From contig QZCP01000001.1 in the NCBI GenBank assembly GCA_003956705.1, forward strand, positions 443,528-507,527: 64,000 nt of DNA, given 5' to 3'. This document shows positions 23,138 to 35,686 of this stretch, one piece after another; the first letter of the stretch is position 1, and the number at the start of each line of letters is the position of its first letter. The translations under genes and the position numbers were made by a program. Source of the DNA: Brevipalpus yothersi. Its lineage: Eukaryota > Arthropoda > Arachnida > Trombidiformes > Tenuipalpidae. The notes below the pieces were generated by a model, which was given only the letters and a program-made list of their open reading frames with translations, did no database searches and was not told the origin of the DNA.

Positions 23138-23813
23138 GCTTATGAAGTAAGCAAGCAAACTTTGACAGAGAATATCTTATTTGTTACTACAGTGAGTACA
23201 CACATACATGTATACATCTCCTTATTTTCATAGTCAACCTCCATCATTGAGTATTGTTCAATATTTGTAGAGAGGGAAATTTGCTTGTCTTGGGTTTTTT
23301 CTGACTGATGAGAGATGTTCCCTGTACCTTTGTATCAGTTGACGTTGAAGCTAAGATCAATCTTAATGCTGGTTTCGAATGCATAGCTTCTTCTCCTCCA
23401 TCCTCCTTTTCTTGCATAATAACCTGGATTCAACCTCAAACAAGATATTTTTTTCAACCATGTGAAAAAGTTTTTTACTGATGTATTTCCATGAATTTCT
23501 GATGACATTTGTGTAAATTGTCACATTGCAAACTTCCCATGTTTCTCTTACTGAGCTGAAGATTCTTAACTCCTTGTTTTCTGGAAAGTAAGAGAGCTCT
23601 AATCGAAAGTAGCTAGAGAGCGAGAAAATCGAACTTCTCATCTCATACACTTATAAGCTATCCTACTTCTTGGTTCTTAAACGATACCAAGTTGGGCTAA
23701 TTGACAAGCTCTCACAAGAGATGATATTTCTGAAGAGGTCTGTCCAATATTGAAGGGATGAAATAGCCATAAAGAGAGATAGAGATGGAGAGTCAAGGGC
23801 CTGCTTTCAGATC

Positions 23814-23882
<69 letters not shown>

Positions 23883-26800
23883 GCATGATCCATGGAATAT
23901 TTCTTTATCTCTCATCTCTTTCCTCTCTTCTACTGTTCATAGAGAATATTCTCATCTAGCCGATATTGTGTGGTGGTAACAGAGTATGCTCCTTCTTGTA
24001 AGGTGTGAGCAAAATCTTATTCTTGGAGCAAAAATTCTCGAGGGAAGAAAAATTTCATCATTCAACGTCTTCCCGCCCTTACAACCTTCTCACCCTGCTA
24101 ACTTATCAAAATTGTTTCATCTCATCTGGAAGAGTTCAGAGGAGCATCCAAGCACCTTCCTTTCTGTCAGTTATCTGATCGCAATCATCAAGATTGTTTC
24201 TTTTCTTTTTTTTCGACTTTTCTCTGACAATCACAGAGGGTGAATTGAAATTGAAGTCGAAAACAGAAAGAGAGATCCTCTGATAATTTCGTCTCTAATT
24301 GAACTTTTTCAGACTTTTCCCTCGAAATCTTGCCCTTGTGAGATTGGAAGCATCAGTCGAAAAGAACGAAAGAAAGAAAGAGAGAGAGAAAGAGAGATCT
24401 GGCCAAGCTCTGGAAAAGATGCAAGGATGAAGCAACTCACTTCCGATTGAGACTTTCTCTTCTCCCTTTTCCATGTGAGAGTGACGTTCAATCGATATTT
24501 TGCTAAATCAAAGCGTAAGAATCGATTCTTTTGCCTCTCGAAAGACTGTTCTCTAGCTCTTCGGAGTTTGCAAAGAAAAATCAGCTCTCTCTCTCTTTCA
24601 CTTTTCTCATTTCATCTAGTTTTCTCGCTCCTTTTATTTCTAGGCCACTATGAACAACTGAGAATCATGATGAGAAGTACTAGAAATGTGACCAAATAGT
24701 ATGATGAGTCCAGCGGAATAATATACAGAATGAGCAAGCTGTCCCAGTTTGAAATGTGTTTGGTTTGTGTGTATATAAAGTAGACCATCCACTCTGAATT
24801 CTCTTCCTGTGATTTTATTCTTTCGTGTTTTTCTTTCCAAGCAATCTTGAAACTCGTACTGCATAAGAAATGATCGTATTTTTTTCATCTCAACTCTCCA
24901 TTCGATTCATTTTCTTTTCTCTTGAACACCAGAATTTCGTTTTTTCTCTACCCGATGATTGCTATTCGGCAAACTTTATCTTCAATCTTGCCTCTCTCCA
25001 TTCATCATTACTCAATTTGTTTCCCCTCTTTCTCTCTTCCTTTATCATTTGAAATCCTTACTCGCTCGCTTTTCGGCTTCACGCTTTCCTCTTCGTTTTA
25101 TATTCCTTTTTTCATCATTCATCACTTTCTCTCTTTTTATTTGAACTTGTTTCACCAATCTTCTGTAACATACACACACAAGCATTTCAGAATTATATCT
25201 TGAATCCTGTTCTAGATATAATGGAAATCGCAAAAGAAGAGGAGAAAAATTCGAGCTAACATTTACCTCGCGAGAACTTGCCTGAAATCTTCATCAGCTG
25301 TCCACCAAATTTGGGAAGAAAAGTTCCTACTCTTATCGTCTGGGTTTTTTATTCAATTGCCATCCCAATATTCACTGAGGTCATGGCGAAGATGATCTTC
25401 CCTGATCTAGCCTCAGGGTAATCTGAATAGCTCCTCTTCCCCACATAACAGTTCCTATTTGGTAATGCTCCCTGGATTATTCTGTCTCTTTATTCCTCTT
25501 TTTATCGATCCTCTCTATTTTTGTGACATTTTTCTTCTTATTTCAATACTCTCTCTCTCTCACCAAGCTCATATCCTATTCTTCTGTATTCTTCCATTTA
25601 GAATGTAAAACCTCTCTCATTGCTCTATCAAACTTGGTGCATGAAGCTCAATTCTCTGCTCTTTGGGTTTTTATTTGCAATTCCCGAAGAGTTCAGAACA
25701 ATTTCATTACACACACACTAGATCATGTGAATCGATTTCTCTTCTCTCATATATTGAGAGAGGGAACAGTTTATTCTGTTCAATAATGATATTTTTGGAG
25801 CACCAGCCAGAAATCATCTCTCTCTCTCTCTCCTTTTTCATGTGGAATGCTACATTCTTGAATGGTATGATTTGTATCACCCATCTGTCGGGTTTCTCTC
25901 CATGAAGACGTCCATTAGATTTTGTATGAGATATCAGATCATGAATTCATCCCTCAGTGGCCCATACCTATCTGGCTAATTATTTCGGAAACGATGATTC
26001 GATCATAAAATGTGATGGTTTCATCCAATTCAAATGGTGATTATATAATATTCACAAATGGTACTCATATTTCCTCTCCACTATGGTTGACAATTGGGTG
26101 GGCTTGTAATTGATCGGTGGGTCAATGTTCCACCATTTGTGAGCCCACTTCACTTTTCTACCTCCTTCCTGAGACCGACTACATTTCCCACTTTCTTGTC
26201 ATTGGACTAATGACTTGGACCCAGATATCCATTGAAACTAGCTTGAGATGTCCCTATTCATTATTACAGTCGGTATTCTTGGTCTTACTATTGATCCCAA
26301 CTCTAGATATTTTGCTCTTTTTACAAGAATGTTCTGGGTAATAAGTCTTTATTATAGATGGATTGTTTGCTTTTATGATACCAACGGGTTACATCATTGT
26401 AATCTTGATAACTTTTTCAGACGAATGTCATAATTGGATTCATTCTGAGTACAAGGACTTTGATGTCTGGATTCCATTCTTCTGAAAGCTCACATTATAA
26501 AAGCAGATACGAATCCCCCACATCACATTCCAGCGTACTTTTGCATTTTTATATCTTTGCAAGTATTCTGTTTTGGGTGAAGAATGGATTCTCACGTATT
26601 TTTTGTGATTTAATGCAACTGGATGGTAGGAGGCCAAGAGAAAGTGTAGAAGCAAGACTGGAATCTAGATCACAGCAAGTCTTCATGCATTAGCTGTACT
26701 GGGAATCTGAGAAAAAGAGCAATTGTTTGAGCTTGTGATGGCGAGCTAAATAGGGAGAGATCATTTAATTTTGCAACATTCTTCTGGTGTATTCTTGTTA

Positions 26801-29800
26801 TAAAATTTCATGAATCTTGCGCGCGTGGCCATCATCATCAGTCATGTTGATGAAGTAGGCAACTTGATTGAATGTGTCACCAGAATTGTAAACCCCGAAT
26901 TTTCAGAAGTATAGCTCATGTTGTGTGTGTGAGTGAAAAAGAGGATGATGAAAAATGCTGGAAGCATTTTTTGATTCTTATTTTCACTTTTTTTCTTCTT
27001 CCTGCTCTTGCTAGCTGAAACTACCATAGATGAACATGTTTTCAGACGCTGAACAGTGTAAGATGGGTTCTACTAATATCTTACGCTCGCAAACACATGA
27101 ATCGGAGCGAAACTGATCTCATAAAGCAAGAATATTGTTTAGTCAAAAAAGAAGTAAACGAGGATGTTGTAGCGTTCTCTTGTAAGTCTCTGCTTTTCTT
27201 CTTTGTATTCTTCCAATCGAATGAAGCTGATAGAAACAGGGCCAACTTGAACATATATATACACACATAAACACACAATCTATCCTATGGAATGAAAAAT
27301 CATTGCCCAAATCCCACTTGGATGAAAGCTTCAACATGAAAAAAATAGATGCGCCAAAAGAGGTAAATTCAGTAGAAGATAATGCTTCTGGGATATTTTT
27401 TGATTCATTGAAGATCACGTCTATGTAATTATTCTTCATAAAATAGGATGAAAAATTTTCCCTCTCTCTTCTTCATTTTTAGTGTTGATTATGGATGAGA
27501 AAAATCAGAGAATACCCATATAAAATGAATGTAAAGATATTCTCCCAACAATGGTTGACCACAAGCTCATTAACGCTGATCGAACAAGCGATATTATCAT
27601 CATCCATTTGATGATGATGGTTTTTGGTAAACTCATATGCTTTTTGAAACTTTTACATTATACATCGAATGACTCTCATAAGAGCAGCCCATTGTCTAGG
27701 CGTTGCTCAAAAACGGAACATTATCAAGCTCATTCTTTGGGCTTGAGATTGTTCCGCTTGACATTGTGTAGAAAGTATTGATCCTTTTTTCTGCCTCTCT
27801 CTCCCTTTCTCTCTCTTTCTTCCTTTATTCTTAATTGAATCTGATCGACTTTTTCCACTCTCCAGTCATGTAGAAAAAATCTTACTAACATAAGCGAAGA
27901 GTGGAGCATTAATAGTGCAAGAATTGCATAAAATTTTCTATGAAGAAATGGCAGTATAAAAATCAATTGAGTGAAGATTCCCTCTCCAAGATGATAGATT
28001 TAGTAACAGAAATTAGTTTCAAAAAATTTTTTTCTCTACCATCTCGAAAGTTCTTTATGAAAGGTATTGAATTGTGAGTTGTATTCTAGTTGCTCATGTA
28101 GAGGCTTTCTGGGGGCTGTGTAAGAGGAAGAATAAAGAATTCTTTGAAGCTGCCATCATGAATCATGATAAGTTGGCGAAGGATTTTCTCTCTCTCTCTC
28201 TCTCTCTCTTCTTTTTCTCTCCTACTCAGGTCGAGGAGAGAGAGAAAGAAAGCAGAAGAGAGAGAGAGAGAGAAATTGTGAGATAATGTGCCTCACAGCA
28301 TCCTCATTCATGGAGGATAGGAGAAAGAAGATGGAATATCAGCTTCTAGCTCACTTCGCTTCATCATCTTTTCCATCGAGAGGAGAGCCTTGTTGCTGAA
28401 GCTTCTTCACTTTATTGCCATCTCTGATTATTGCTAGCATCGCATCATTTCGAGCAATAAGGTGTTAAGAGGACAAATGGAAATGGAAGAGAGAGAGAGA
28501 GAGAGAACAATTTTGCTTTCATAACAAGACCAATATGAGCCAAATGTAGATGATTCTCTGGAAAGTGACTTACTCACTGCATACAAATTTGCTGCTCTTT
28601 GATTAATATTTGTTGATTTCCCTTGGAAGAGACAAAATTACCCCAGGCTAAGGATGACCATAGGTAGGGTTCCGCTTCTGTAAGATTGAGAATGTGAGAA
28701 AGAAAATAGAAAGAAAAGGAGGAAAAAAGAGAGAAAAAGAGAAAAAGAGAAAAAGAGAAAAAGAAGAAGGAGAACGGATTCCTTGAGTGTAGAAATCATT
28801 GATCTGAGAAGAAAAATCTGGAAAGGGAGTAAGAATACAGGGAATTTCTGGGAAAAATTGTGTGCGATATTGTTCTCGGTGTGAATTAGGGTAGATTGAG
28901 AAGAGGAGAGAAAAATGGAACCATTCATAATGGGTCCAGTCTAAGACTTTTTCGCTAGAATTAACCGACTAATGGATAGGAAAATTCTTTCTCTCTTACT
29001 TTCTCTCTCTCTTTCCACTTCTTCACTGTCCGCTGATTTTAAACAAATAACACTTTCTTGTATCACTGAAATCAAGCAAATCATAGGGATCATCAGTTAA
29101 ATGATATTATCTCCTCTTGGGGCATGTATTTTAATTGAACTCAATGGCTATACTCGATTGACCATTTCCCATCCATTTTTATCCACTCAAATCTTACACT
29201 TTCCACTTATTTTTTCAGACATTTACTGGACTTCTGTACTTCTACCAGAAGTGAATCCTCACTGTTCTTGATGGTTTTTCGACCATTCTTCTTTGATTGT
29301 TTCCGTTCATCTCCTGAGAAAGTTTCTCATTATCCTTTCTATATTGGCGTCTATCTCAAGAGGCTCTTATCGAAAAATTTTGTTTTTTTGCCGTAAAGAA
29401 CCTATCTCAGAAAATAAAATAAAATACTTTCTTTCTGAATCAAACCGAATCTCTCTCTTTCTTTCTTTCTCTTTTTCTCTCTCTTTTTCTCTCTCTATTT
29501 CTTCCAAATCTTTCTAAATATCATTGGAAAAAGCCATGGGCTATGAGTGTCTCATATCTCCTGCTTCTACTATACTTTTTTTCTTCTTTCTTCACAATCA
29601 TAAGCTTTTCTCAGTTGCTGAAGAAAAGCCTCATGTTCATGAGCAGCTATTACTTGGTAGAATCGATTTGCTGAATGTTCTGGCATACATTAGAGAGCTC
29701 ATCCAAATTTTGTACCCTTTTATTCCATCCACTCAAGCATTCTTGGAACATTTGAAAATGAGTCAAAAGTGAAATGAGCAATACTCTGGGTTCATTAAAA

Positions 29801-31179
29801 TCTCATGTTATTTGTTGAATTTTCTCTCAACTCCTTTGAGTATGCATGCAAAGGCTCAACATTATTCTCGAGATCAGTTTGATAGTTGGCAATAAATTCC
29901 CTTAATCAAAGTTCGTTTTCTTTATCGAATGTAATCCTATTCACTGGACTTTGAACAGTTCAACAAAGTCTCTGAAATGCTTCACAGTGTTCAGAAGATT
30001 GTGCCCTTTCTTTATCTCTCTCAGGCTTCCCGCTAAAATCGATTTTGAGAGCATTCATCTGAGCTATGCCCAAAAGAAATCAGATCTAACAACACAACTC
30101 AAATCAAAATCTTTTCATTTCTGGTTATTCGAGATCTTCTATGATGCCTGGAAAAATCCTCAAGAATTGAGATTTCTAGAGATTAACTTCAAAACATGTG
30201 AGAGTATCCGAAACTGTCTTCCTAGATCTTAATGAGAAACTCAAAGCATGGATTGAATTTGTGAGACATCCTTCTTGTAATAGAAAAAAAATCACATCAG
30301 AGAGTAGCTCATTTGTGAAGGCAACAATGACACTGAGTGGTATCGAATTAACTTTTCGTTGTTTAATCTTCTTGATGGTAAAAAGAATACCAAATGTGAT
30401 TCTATCAAATATGTATTTCCTTGATTCTCTGACCCGAGAAAATCTGAGCAAATCGAATTTGCTTCCAGGGAAACACTGAAAATCTGAGCCAGACATTGGT
30501 TTAATTTTCACCGAAAATTTGAATACTCAGAAGTTGAGTAAATGATAATGACTTGAAGCCTTTTACCTGGAAGTGTCACACATCCGATGTGACAGAAGCA
30601 TAGCTATGTAGAGCGTTGATTGTTCTTTCAGAATAATTCAAATGCTAAAACAATTGCATTAGCACCGGAAACACAATAGTGCTGTATTTGTAAAGGAAAG
30701 AAGTGATCCAATTCACAATGTTTGTGGAAGCATTCCATTTCACTCTACTCAGAGTGACCATCGTTTGCTTTGATGTTGGTTGTGCTAGAATCAACTTGAT
30801 AGCTACACATTGCTAACTAATTTCTCTCTCTAACAACACAACCAAGTGAAGAGATTTGCATGAGGTAGCTGAACTTCATCTCATTATGTTGTATCTCAAC
30901 ACGAGGAGAGAGAGAGAGAAAAGAGAGGTATACTGAACCAGATTAATCAAGAAGATCCTTCAGCATCATCTTGTTCTCGGTTTCTACCCATTACAGATAG
31001 TGTATATGTGTTGTGAAGAGAATTTTACCTGCTGTGAAGTTTGTTCTTGTAATTAGTTTGAGGAATAAACTGTTCACTAGTGAGAAAGAGAGAGAGAGGA
31101 AAGAAAAAAAATCTGATGATATATTAATCAAGTTGATGGAACTGAAACAATGTGATACATATGTTTTCCAAATAATAAT
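23138..31179. other. 8-kb gene-poor region with microsatellites
   Basis: No exon with recognisable homology was found on either strand. The stretch is AT-rich with frequent CT/GA tracts, such as (GA)n at 23817-23879, CT/GA near 28190-28272 and AAAAAGAG tandem units near 28725-28765. It also has TTTCTC-rich tracts around 25500-25820 and 29450-29500. Open frames here are short and dominated by Ser/Leu/Phe or Arg/Glu low-complexity peptides from those tracts. Noncoding RNAs or distal regulatory DNA cannot be excluded. Confidence 0.5.
23817..23879. repeat. (GA)n microsatellite
   Basis: About 31 uninterrupted GA units. On the plus strand it is GA, the complement of the CT tracts at 2.4 and 7.8 kb. 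Confidence 0.95.
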
Positions 31180-31863
31180 ATGAGAACTCGACAGCTTGTT
31201 TTGCTGCTGATCGAGCAGATATTATTAGCAGGATTTTCTCTTCTTCTTCTTCCTCTTCCTTCAGCGGGCATCGCAAGCCACAGTACTTCGAATCAACATC
31301 ATTCACTTCTACCAGCATCCAACTCTCAAATTGATCTTTCCCATCATGATTCCAGTGTGGCCACATCGACCGACAATCTAATGGACTATGAGTACGATGA
31401 TGATGAATCAGATGAAGGAAATGATCCAGTCTATTCGGCAGAAACTTTAAGGCCATCGTTGGCCAATTCGAATTTTTTCGTGCCACGACCGGATGATAGA
31501 GCTCATCATAGTCCACCTCATCCTCCATACGATCATCCTCATCACCATCACAAGCCAGAGCATCATGAGAAAGATGATTTCGAAAAATCATTGATGCACC
31601 TTATCTTTCCGATTATAATTGTTTTTGGCTTGGGCTCACTGATTGTTCCCATGATTGCTGTGTTCTTCGCTGCCTTCATGTACAATAATGGATCTCTGGG
31701 AGGTGGTGGAGGAGGCTGTTTGCGGAATAATATCGCCAATAAAGTAAGAACTGGCCGAGAAGATTTGCTTGGAAATATTTTCAAGCTTTTGGTTACTCTT
31801 GAGAGGGCTTCATCTAGAGTACCAAATAGTTTCACTCAAGAGATTGGAAAGGGACAATTTTAA
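31180..31863 (+). CDS. Putative signal-peptide and membrane protein, His/Asp-rich, about 227 aa
   Basis: Starts at an ATG followed by a strongly hydrophobic leader (residues about 6-28). An acidic stretch (EYDDDESDEG) and a Pro/His-rich segment around residues 105-130 follow. A membrane-like segment LIFPIIIVFGLGSLIVPMIA (about 139-165) leads into a Gly-rich turn and an amphipathic C-terminus. I do not recognise the family. Two 3' ends are possible: reading on to TAA at 31861, or splicing at GTAAGA (31744) to an acceptor at 31876-31877, which gives a short tail ending at 31907. The unspliced frame looks coding (NIFKLLVTLERA), so I prefer it. Confidence 0.65.
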   Translation: MRTRQLVLLLIEQILLAGFSLLLLPLPSAGIASHSTSNQHHSLLPASNSQIDLSHHDSSVATSTDNLMDYEYDDDESDEGNDPVYSAETLRPSLANSNFFVPRPDDRAHHSPPHPPYDHPHHHHKPEHHEKDDFEKSLMHLIFPIIIVFGLGSLIVPMIAVFFAAFMYNNGSLGGGGGGCLRNNIANKVRTGREDLLGNIFKLLVTLERASSRVPNSFTQEIGKGQF

Positions 31864-31907
31864 TTTATTATTTTCAGCTCTCAAGTTTCATCAGTAAGAG
31901 GAACTAA

Positions 31908-33391
31908 ATTTTTCATATCGCTTGAAGCAAATTTTTTGGCCATTTTTCACTTTTATGTGGGATAGTTTCTTACCATACTAGAACTACATCACACATATTC
32001 TAGAAACTTTATGAATAAATTATTCGTCTAGCATACATTTAATGGGACTTTTAGAATTGAAGATGAATTTATTCACCGTTATGAATTGGTGCGTTTTTTA
32101 TTTGATAATAAGGAATATATTTATATATCTACATTAAAAGTATTCTTGTCACAATTTGGGCAAGCAAATTTTTTCTTTTCATGGAAGCATTGTGAACCAT
32201 TGATAGAAAATAAGAATGATTGATTGGTAAATAATACCAAGATATTATTTCACAAATTTTGACTCATATTGTTCTCATTTCTCGTGAATGTGTGAGACAA
32301 AGACTATCAATTTTGACAGTCAGATGCTATAAACTGCTCAAGAATTTCTTAGCGAGAACAGCATCTTCAAAATATAAAGATGAGAATTTTTCACCCTGAA
32401 AGAACTCTGAAAGATGAACCAATCTCCACAAAGATTTGGAATGGTTTCTTCCTTTATTCTCTCTCTCAAATATGGATGGACTGTGACAGTAGGTAGCTTC
32501 AATTCTCACGGAAAACCTATGAAAATATGTCGGTTCAATATTTAGCAGTAGTAGTTTTCTCCATTCTTTCCATTTATCGATCTCAACTATGCTGGTCCTC
32601 TTCGTGAATAACGGATTGAAGATGAATAAGAAAGAGACATGAGATATCGATTCCAAAAAGGGTAGGGCTTGGTGATTAGATGATCTGATCATGATTTGGT
32701 AGAGTAAAGAAGAAGAAAAAGAGAGAGAAATATCTCTACTCTTTTTGCTGGGTCAAAAGTGTATATTGAAGGAGTGCAAATACGGAGGAAGATACTTAAT
32801 TTGTCTTATGCTGGTTGAGTTGATTTCAAGAGTTATGAGAGAGGAAAATAAATGAGAGAGAAAAGAGTTGCTGATTTCACAATATTTTAATTGAATTCGA
32901 TAAAATATAGTCTTCTGTTTGAGCGGATATTCATAGCCAATTTTTACTCTGTATTCCCTCTTAAGTCTCATATCATTCAGCTCAGATGCACTTTGCAATT
33001 CGATGCTCTCAGGCGAGACAACATGAATGGCATCAGATCGTTTGTCTTCCATCTTCTTCTCTCTTTCTCCATCTCTCAATACATGTACATGCTTCGGAAT
33101 CAAGTGCATGAAACTCTTCCGCCGGATATCATCTTCGTTACTCTCTCTCTTTCCCTCTTCTCTTTCTTCCTCTTTCCAAGCGAACATGAAACAGAAGAGA
33201 CGATCACAATCATGCTGGTGTAAACATTTTGGAACATGGAAAAGCTTTCCTTGGATCACACCAATAATTGAATCGATGGCTGAAACTCGATTGATCAAAG
33301 AAAAAATGGTTGATCATGGTGGAAAAAATTCCATCAAAAGAGCTGAAATCGAAAGAAATCCTCCAAGTTTTTTCCATACACAGGCACCTTT
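31908..33391. other. Intergenic region, nothing recognised
   Basis: AT-rich sequence without recognisable exons; the longer open frames (for example around 32753-33298 on the minus strand) are Lys/Glu/Arg-rich products of low-complexity DNA. The end at 33392 is the stop of the minus-strand EB/EGF-like gene. Confidence 0.45.
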
Positions 33392-34690
33392 TCAACTGCC
33401 ACCTCCACCATCAGTCGCAGTATCACATGTTCCACCACTGTTTCCCGCATCATTGGGAGCATCATTTGTTTCACAACTAACAGCTCCAGAATCATTACCA
33501 GAGTCCACATTGGCACCACTATCATCTCCAATTCCACTGGTGTCACCGGATGCTTGACTTTGACCATTTTGGGGTGACTCACTATTGGCATTGGTATCAC
33601 AATTAGAGGAATTATTGGCACCATCAGCATTACACACACCGTCAATGATTACACCATCAATATCACCATTGATGAAATTCATTTTCTTCTCGTCCACCAA
33701 AATACATGGATCCATATAATGGGATCGTACAAAATCCGATGGATACGGAGGATACGGGCCTTGTGGGCCAATGCCACCGTCTTGATTACGGAATCCAGCA
33801 TATACACAGCATACAAATACACCGGAAAAGAATAACGCTAAACCCCACACTGTGTGATTTGTGATCGATAGATCATCATCACCAGTTCGTTGAGCATTAT
33901 TTTCACCTTCCATATCTTTCGATCGAACACATCTTTGCCATTCATGGCTCCACTTGTATCCACTTATGCAAGCAGTATCATTGTTAGGCTTACACTTGGA
34001 ACCGGAATATTTTGAATTATAGTGGAAATCTTTTGGACATCGACATATTCCCGATGTGCACACTAGGCCCTGCTTAGAGCATTCCTCATCACTTGTACAC
34101 TTGGAATTATACAATGGCTGTTGCCGTTCACAAGCATCACTGTCAGGATCATAAAAGTGAGTATACACACAATCACATTTGAAGGATTCCTTATTACAAT
34201 AAGTGTGGACATCTTCTTTCTTACAATCACTATTACTATTACACCAACTGCCAATAGTTCGTTTTATACACGTACCATTGATCGGATCATACTGATGACC
34301 AATTCGACATCTACACGAACCAGAAGGCCAATCGCTTAATTGTTTTCCCACATGATGACTACCCGAATGATCGTATTCGGTGCCCAGAATGTAGCAAGCA
34401 GCATTTGGAGTTTTGTTACACTGTCGAGATGTGAAGCATGCCTCTTCGATGGATGCTGGCTTAAGGCAATAGCGGAATAATCGTACTGGATAGTCAGGTT
34501 TACATTGACACTTATTGATTTCTCGATTACAGAAGGATCCTTTCGAATCTTCACATCCTTCTGGAAACTTTTCGAAATCACAATTATTTGGCATGCTACT
34601 GATACTGAATGCTGTCATACCAATCAACTGGATACAGCTCAGTATCAGAGCGAGGATTGGCCACAGGAGATACTTTTCTATTGGAATCAT
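33392..34690 (-). CDS. EB/EGF-like cysteine-rich type I membrane protein, single exon, 432 aa
   Basis: A signal peptide (about residues 1-30) precedes four to five cysteine-rich EB/EGF-like modules: GSFCNREINKCQCKPDYP, then SCRCRIGHQYDPINGTC, KCDCVYTHFYDPDSDAC and ICRCPKDFHYN. The CxCx(5)Y pattern is typical of arthropod EB modules in surface proteins. A membrane segment (TVWGLALFFSGVFVCCVYAGF, about residue 285) and a long Asn/Asp/Gly/Ser-rich cytoplasmic tail follow. Function is unknown; EB proteins are often cell-surface or cuticle-associated. The ATG at 34690 is used; an upstream in-frame GTG is not a plausible start. No intron was detected. Confidence 0.8.
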   Translation of the reverse strand: MIPIEKYLLWPILALILSCIQLIGMTAFSISSMPNNCDFEKFPEGCEDSKGSFCNREINKCQCKPDYPVRLFRYCLKPASIEEACFTSRQCNKTPNAACYILGTEYDHSGSHHVGKQLSDWPSGSCRCRIGHQYDPINGTCIKRTIGSWCNSNSDCKKEDVHTYCNKESFKCDCVYTHFYDPDSDACERQQPLYNSKCTSDEECSKQGLVCTSGICRCPKDFHYNSKYSGSKCKPNNDTACISGYKWSHEWQRCVRSKDMEGENNAQRTGDDDLSITNHTVWGLALFFSGVFVCCVYAGFRNQDGGIGPQGPYPPYPSDFVRSHYMDPCILVDEKKMNFINGDIDGVIIDGVCNADGANNSSNCDTNANSESPQNGQSQASGDTSGIGDDSGANVDSGNDSGAVSCETNDAPNDAGNSGGTCDTATDGGGGS

Positions 34691-35314
34691 ATTTTCTTTT
34701 CCTCTCACTTTGAAAAAGAATATCCGATAGTGTTTTGAAACATCAAACTTTATGGTGGAAAATTATTCTATTGATGAGAATTTTTCAGAATGTGATAAAC
34801 TCTTTGATCGTAATGAGACACTGTTTAAATAGGAAAGCACTTTCTTTCATTTCTGAGGCAGTGAAGATGGGAAAGTTAGTTCCAATTGAAATTTGAAGAC
34901 ACACAAAGTATGCTCCAATTACACTTCGGAGGAATCCATTGTAAATAGTTCATTGAGAATATTAATTCCATTTTATGAGGATAACTTTGGCACATGTTGC
35001 AACTCATTCCCTTTCACTTTAATAGTAAACTCATGACGTTACTGGCTGAGAGTATCATTATTCAATGGCGATATAAGAAGTGTGGAATATTGTACATATT
35101 GTAGATAGTGGGGAAGAATACAATTTTAGAATCAAGGAATACACTATTGGATAGATGATTGGAGGGCTGTAAAAGAAGAGGAAGAACAAGGAAGAGAGAG
35201 AAACAGAAACACAGTATAGTAAGACTGTTGAAGAACTGTTTCACATGCTTCGAACTTGAGCTGCTGTAGAAACTGACTGATCCTCGATCACAGAGAATAT
35301 ACACTGAGAGGAAT

Positions 35315-35394
<80 letters not shown>

Positions 35395-35635
35395 NNNNNN
35401 NNNNNNNNNNNNNNNNNNNNNNNNNNNNNNNNNNNNNNNNNNNNNNNNNNNNNNNNNNNNNNNNNNNNNNNNNNNNNNNNNNNNNNNNNNNNNNNNNNNN
35501 NNNNNNNNNNNNNNNNNNNNNNNNNNNNNNNNNNNNNNNNNNNNNNNNNNNNNNNNNNNNNNNNNNNNNNNNNNNNNNNNNNNNNNNNNNNNNNNNNNNN
35601 NNNNNNNNNNNNNNNNNNNNNNNNNNNNNNNNNNN

Positions 35636-35686
<51 letters not shown>

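Noticed and set aside
33027..33557. 176-codon plus-strand frame with a Pro/Ser-rich end
   Set aside because: Its second half is antisense to the EB/EGF-like gene, whose cysteine modules and signal peptide are clearly the coding strand.
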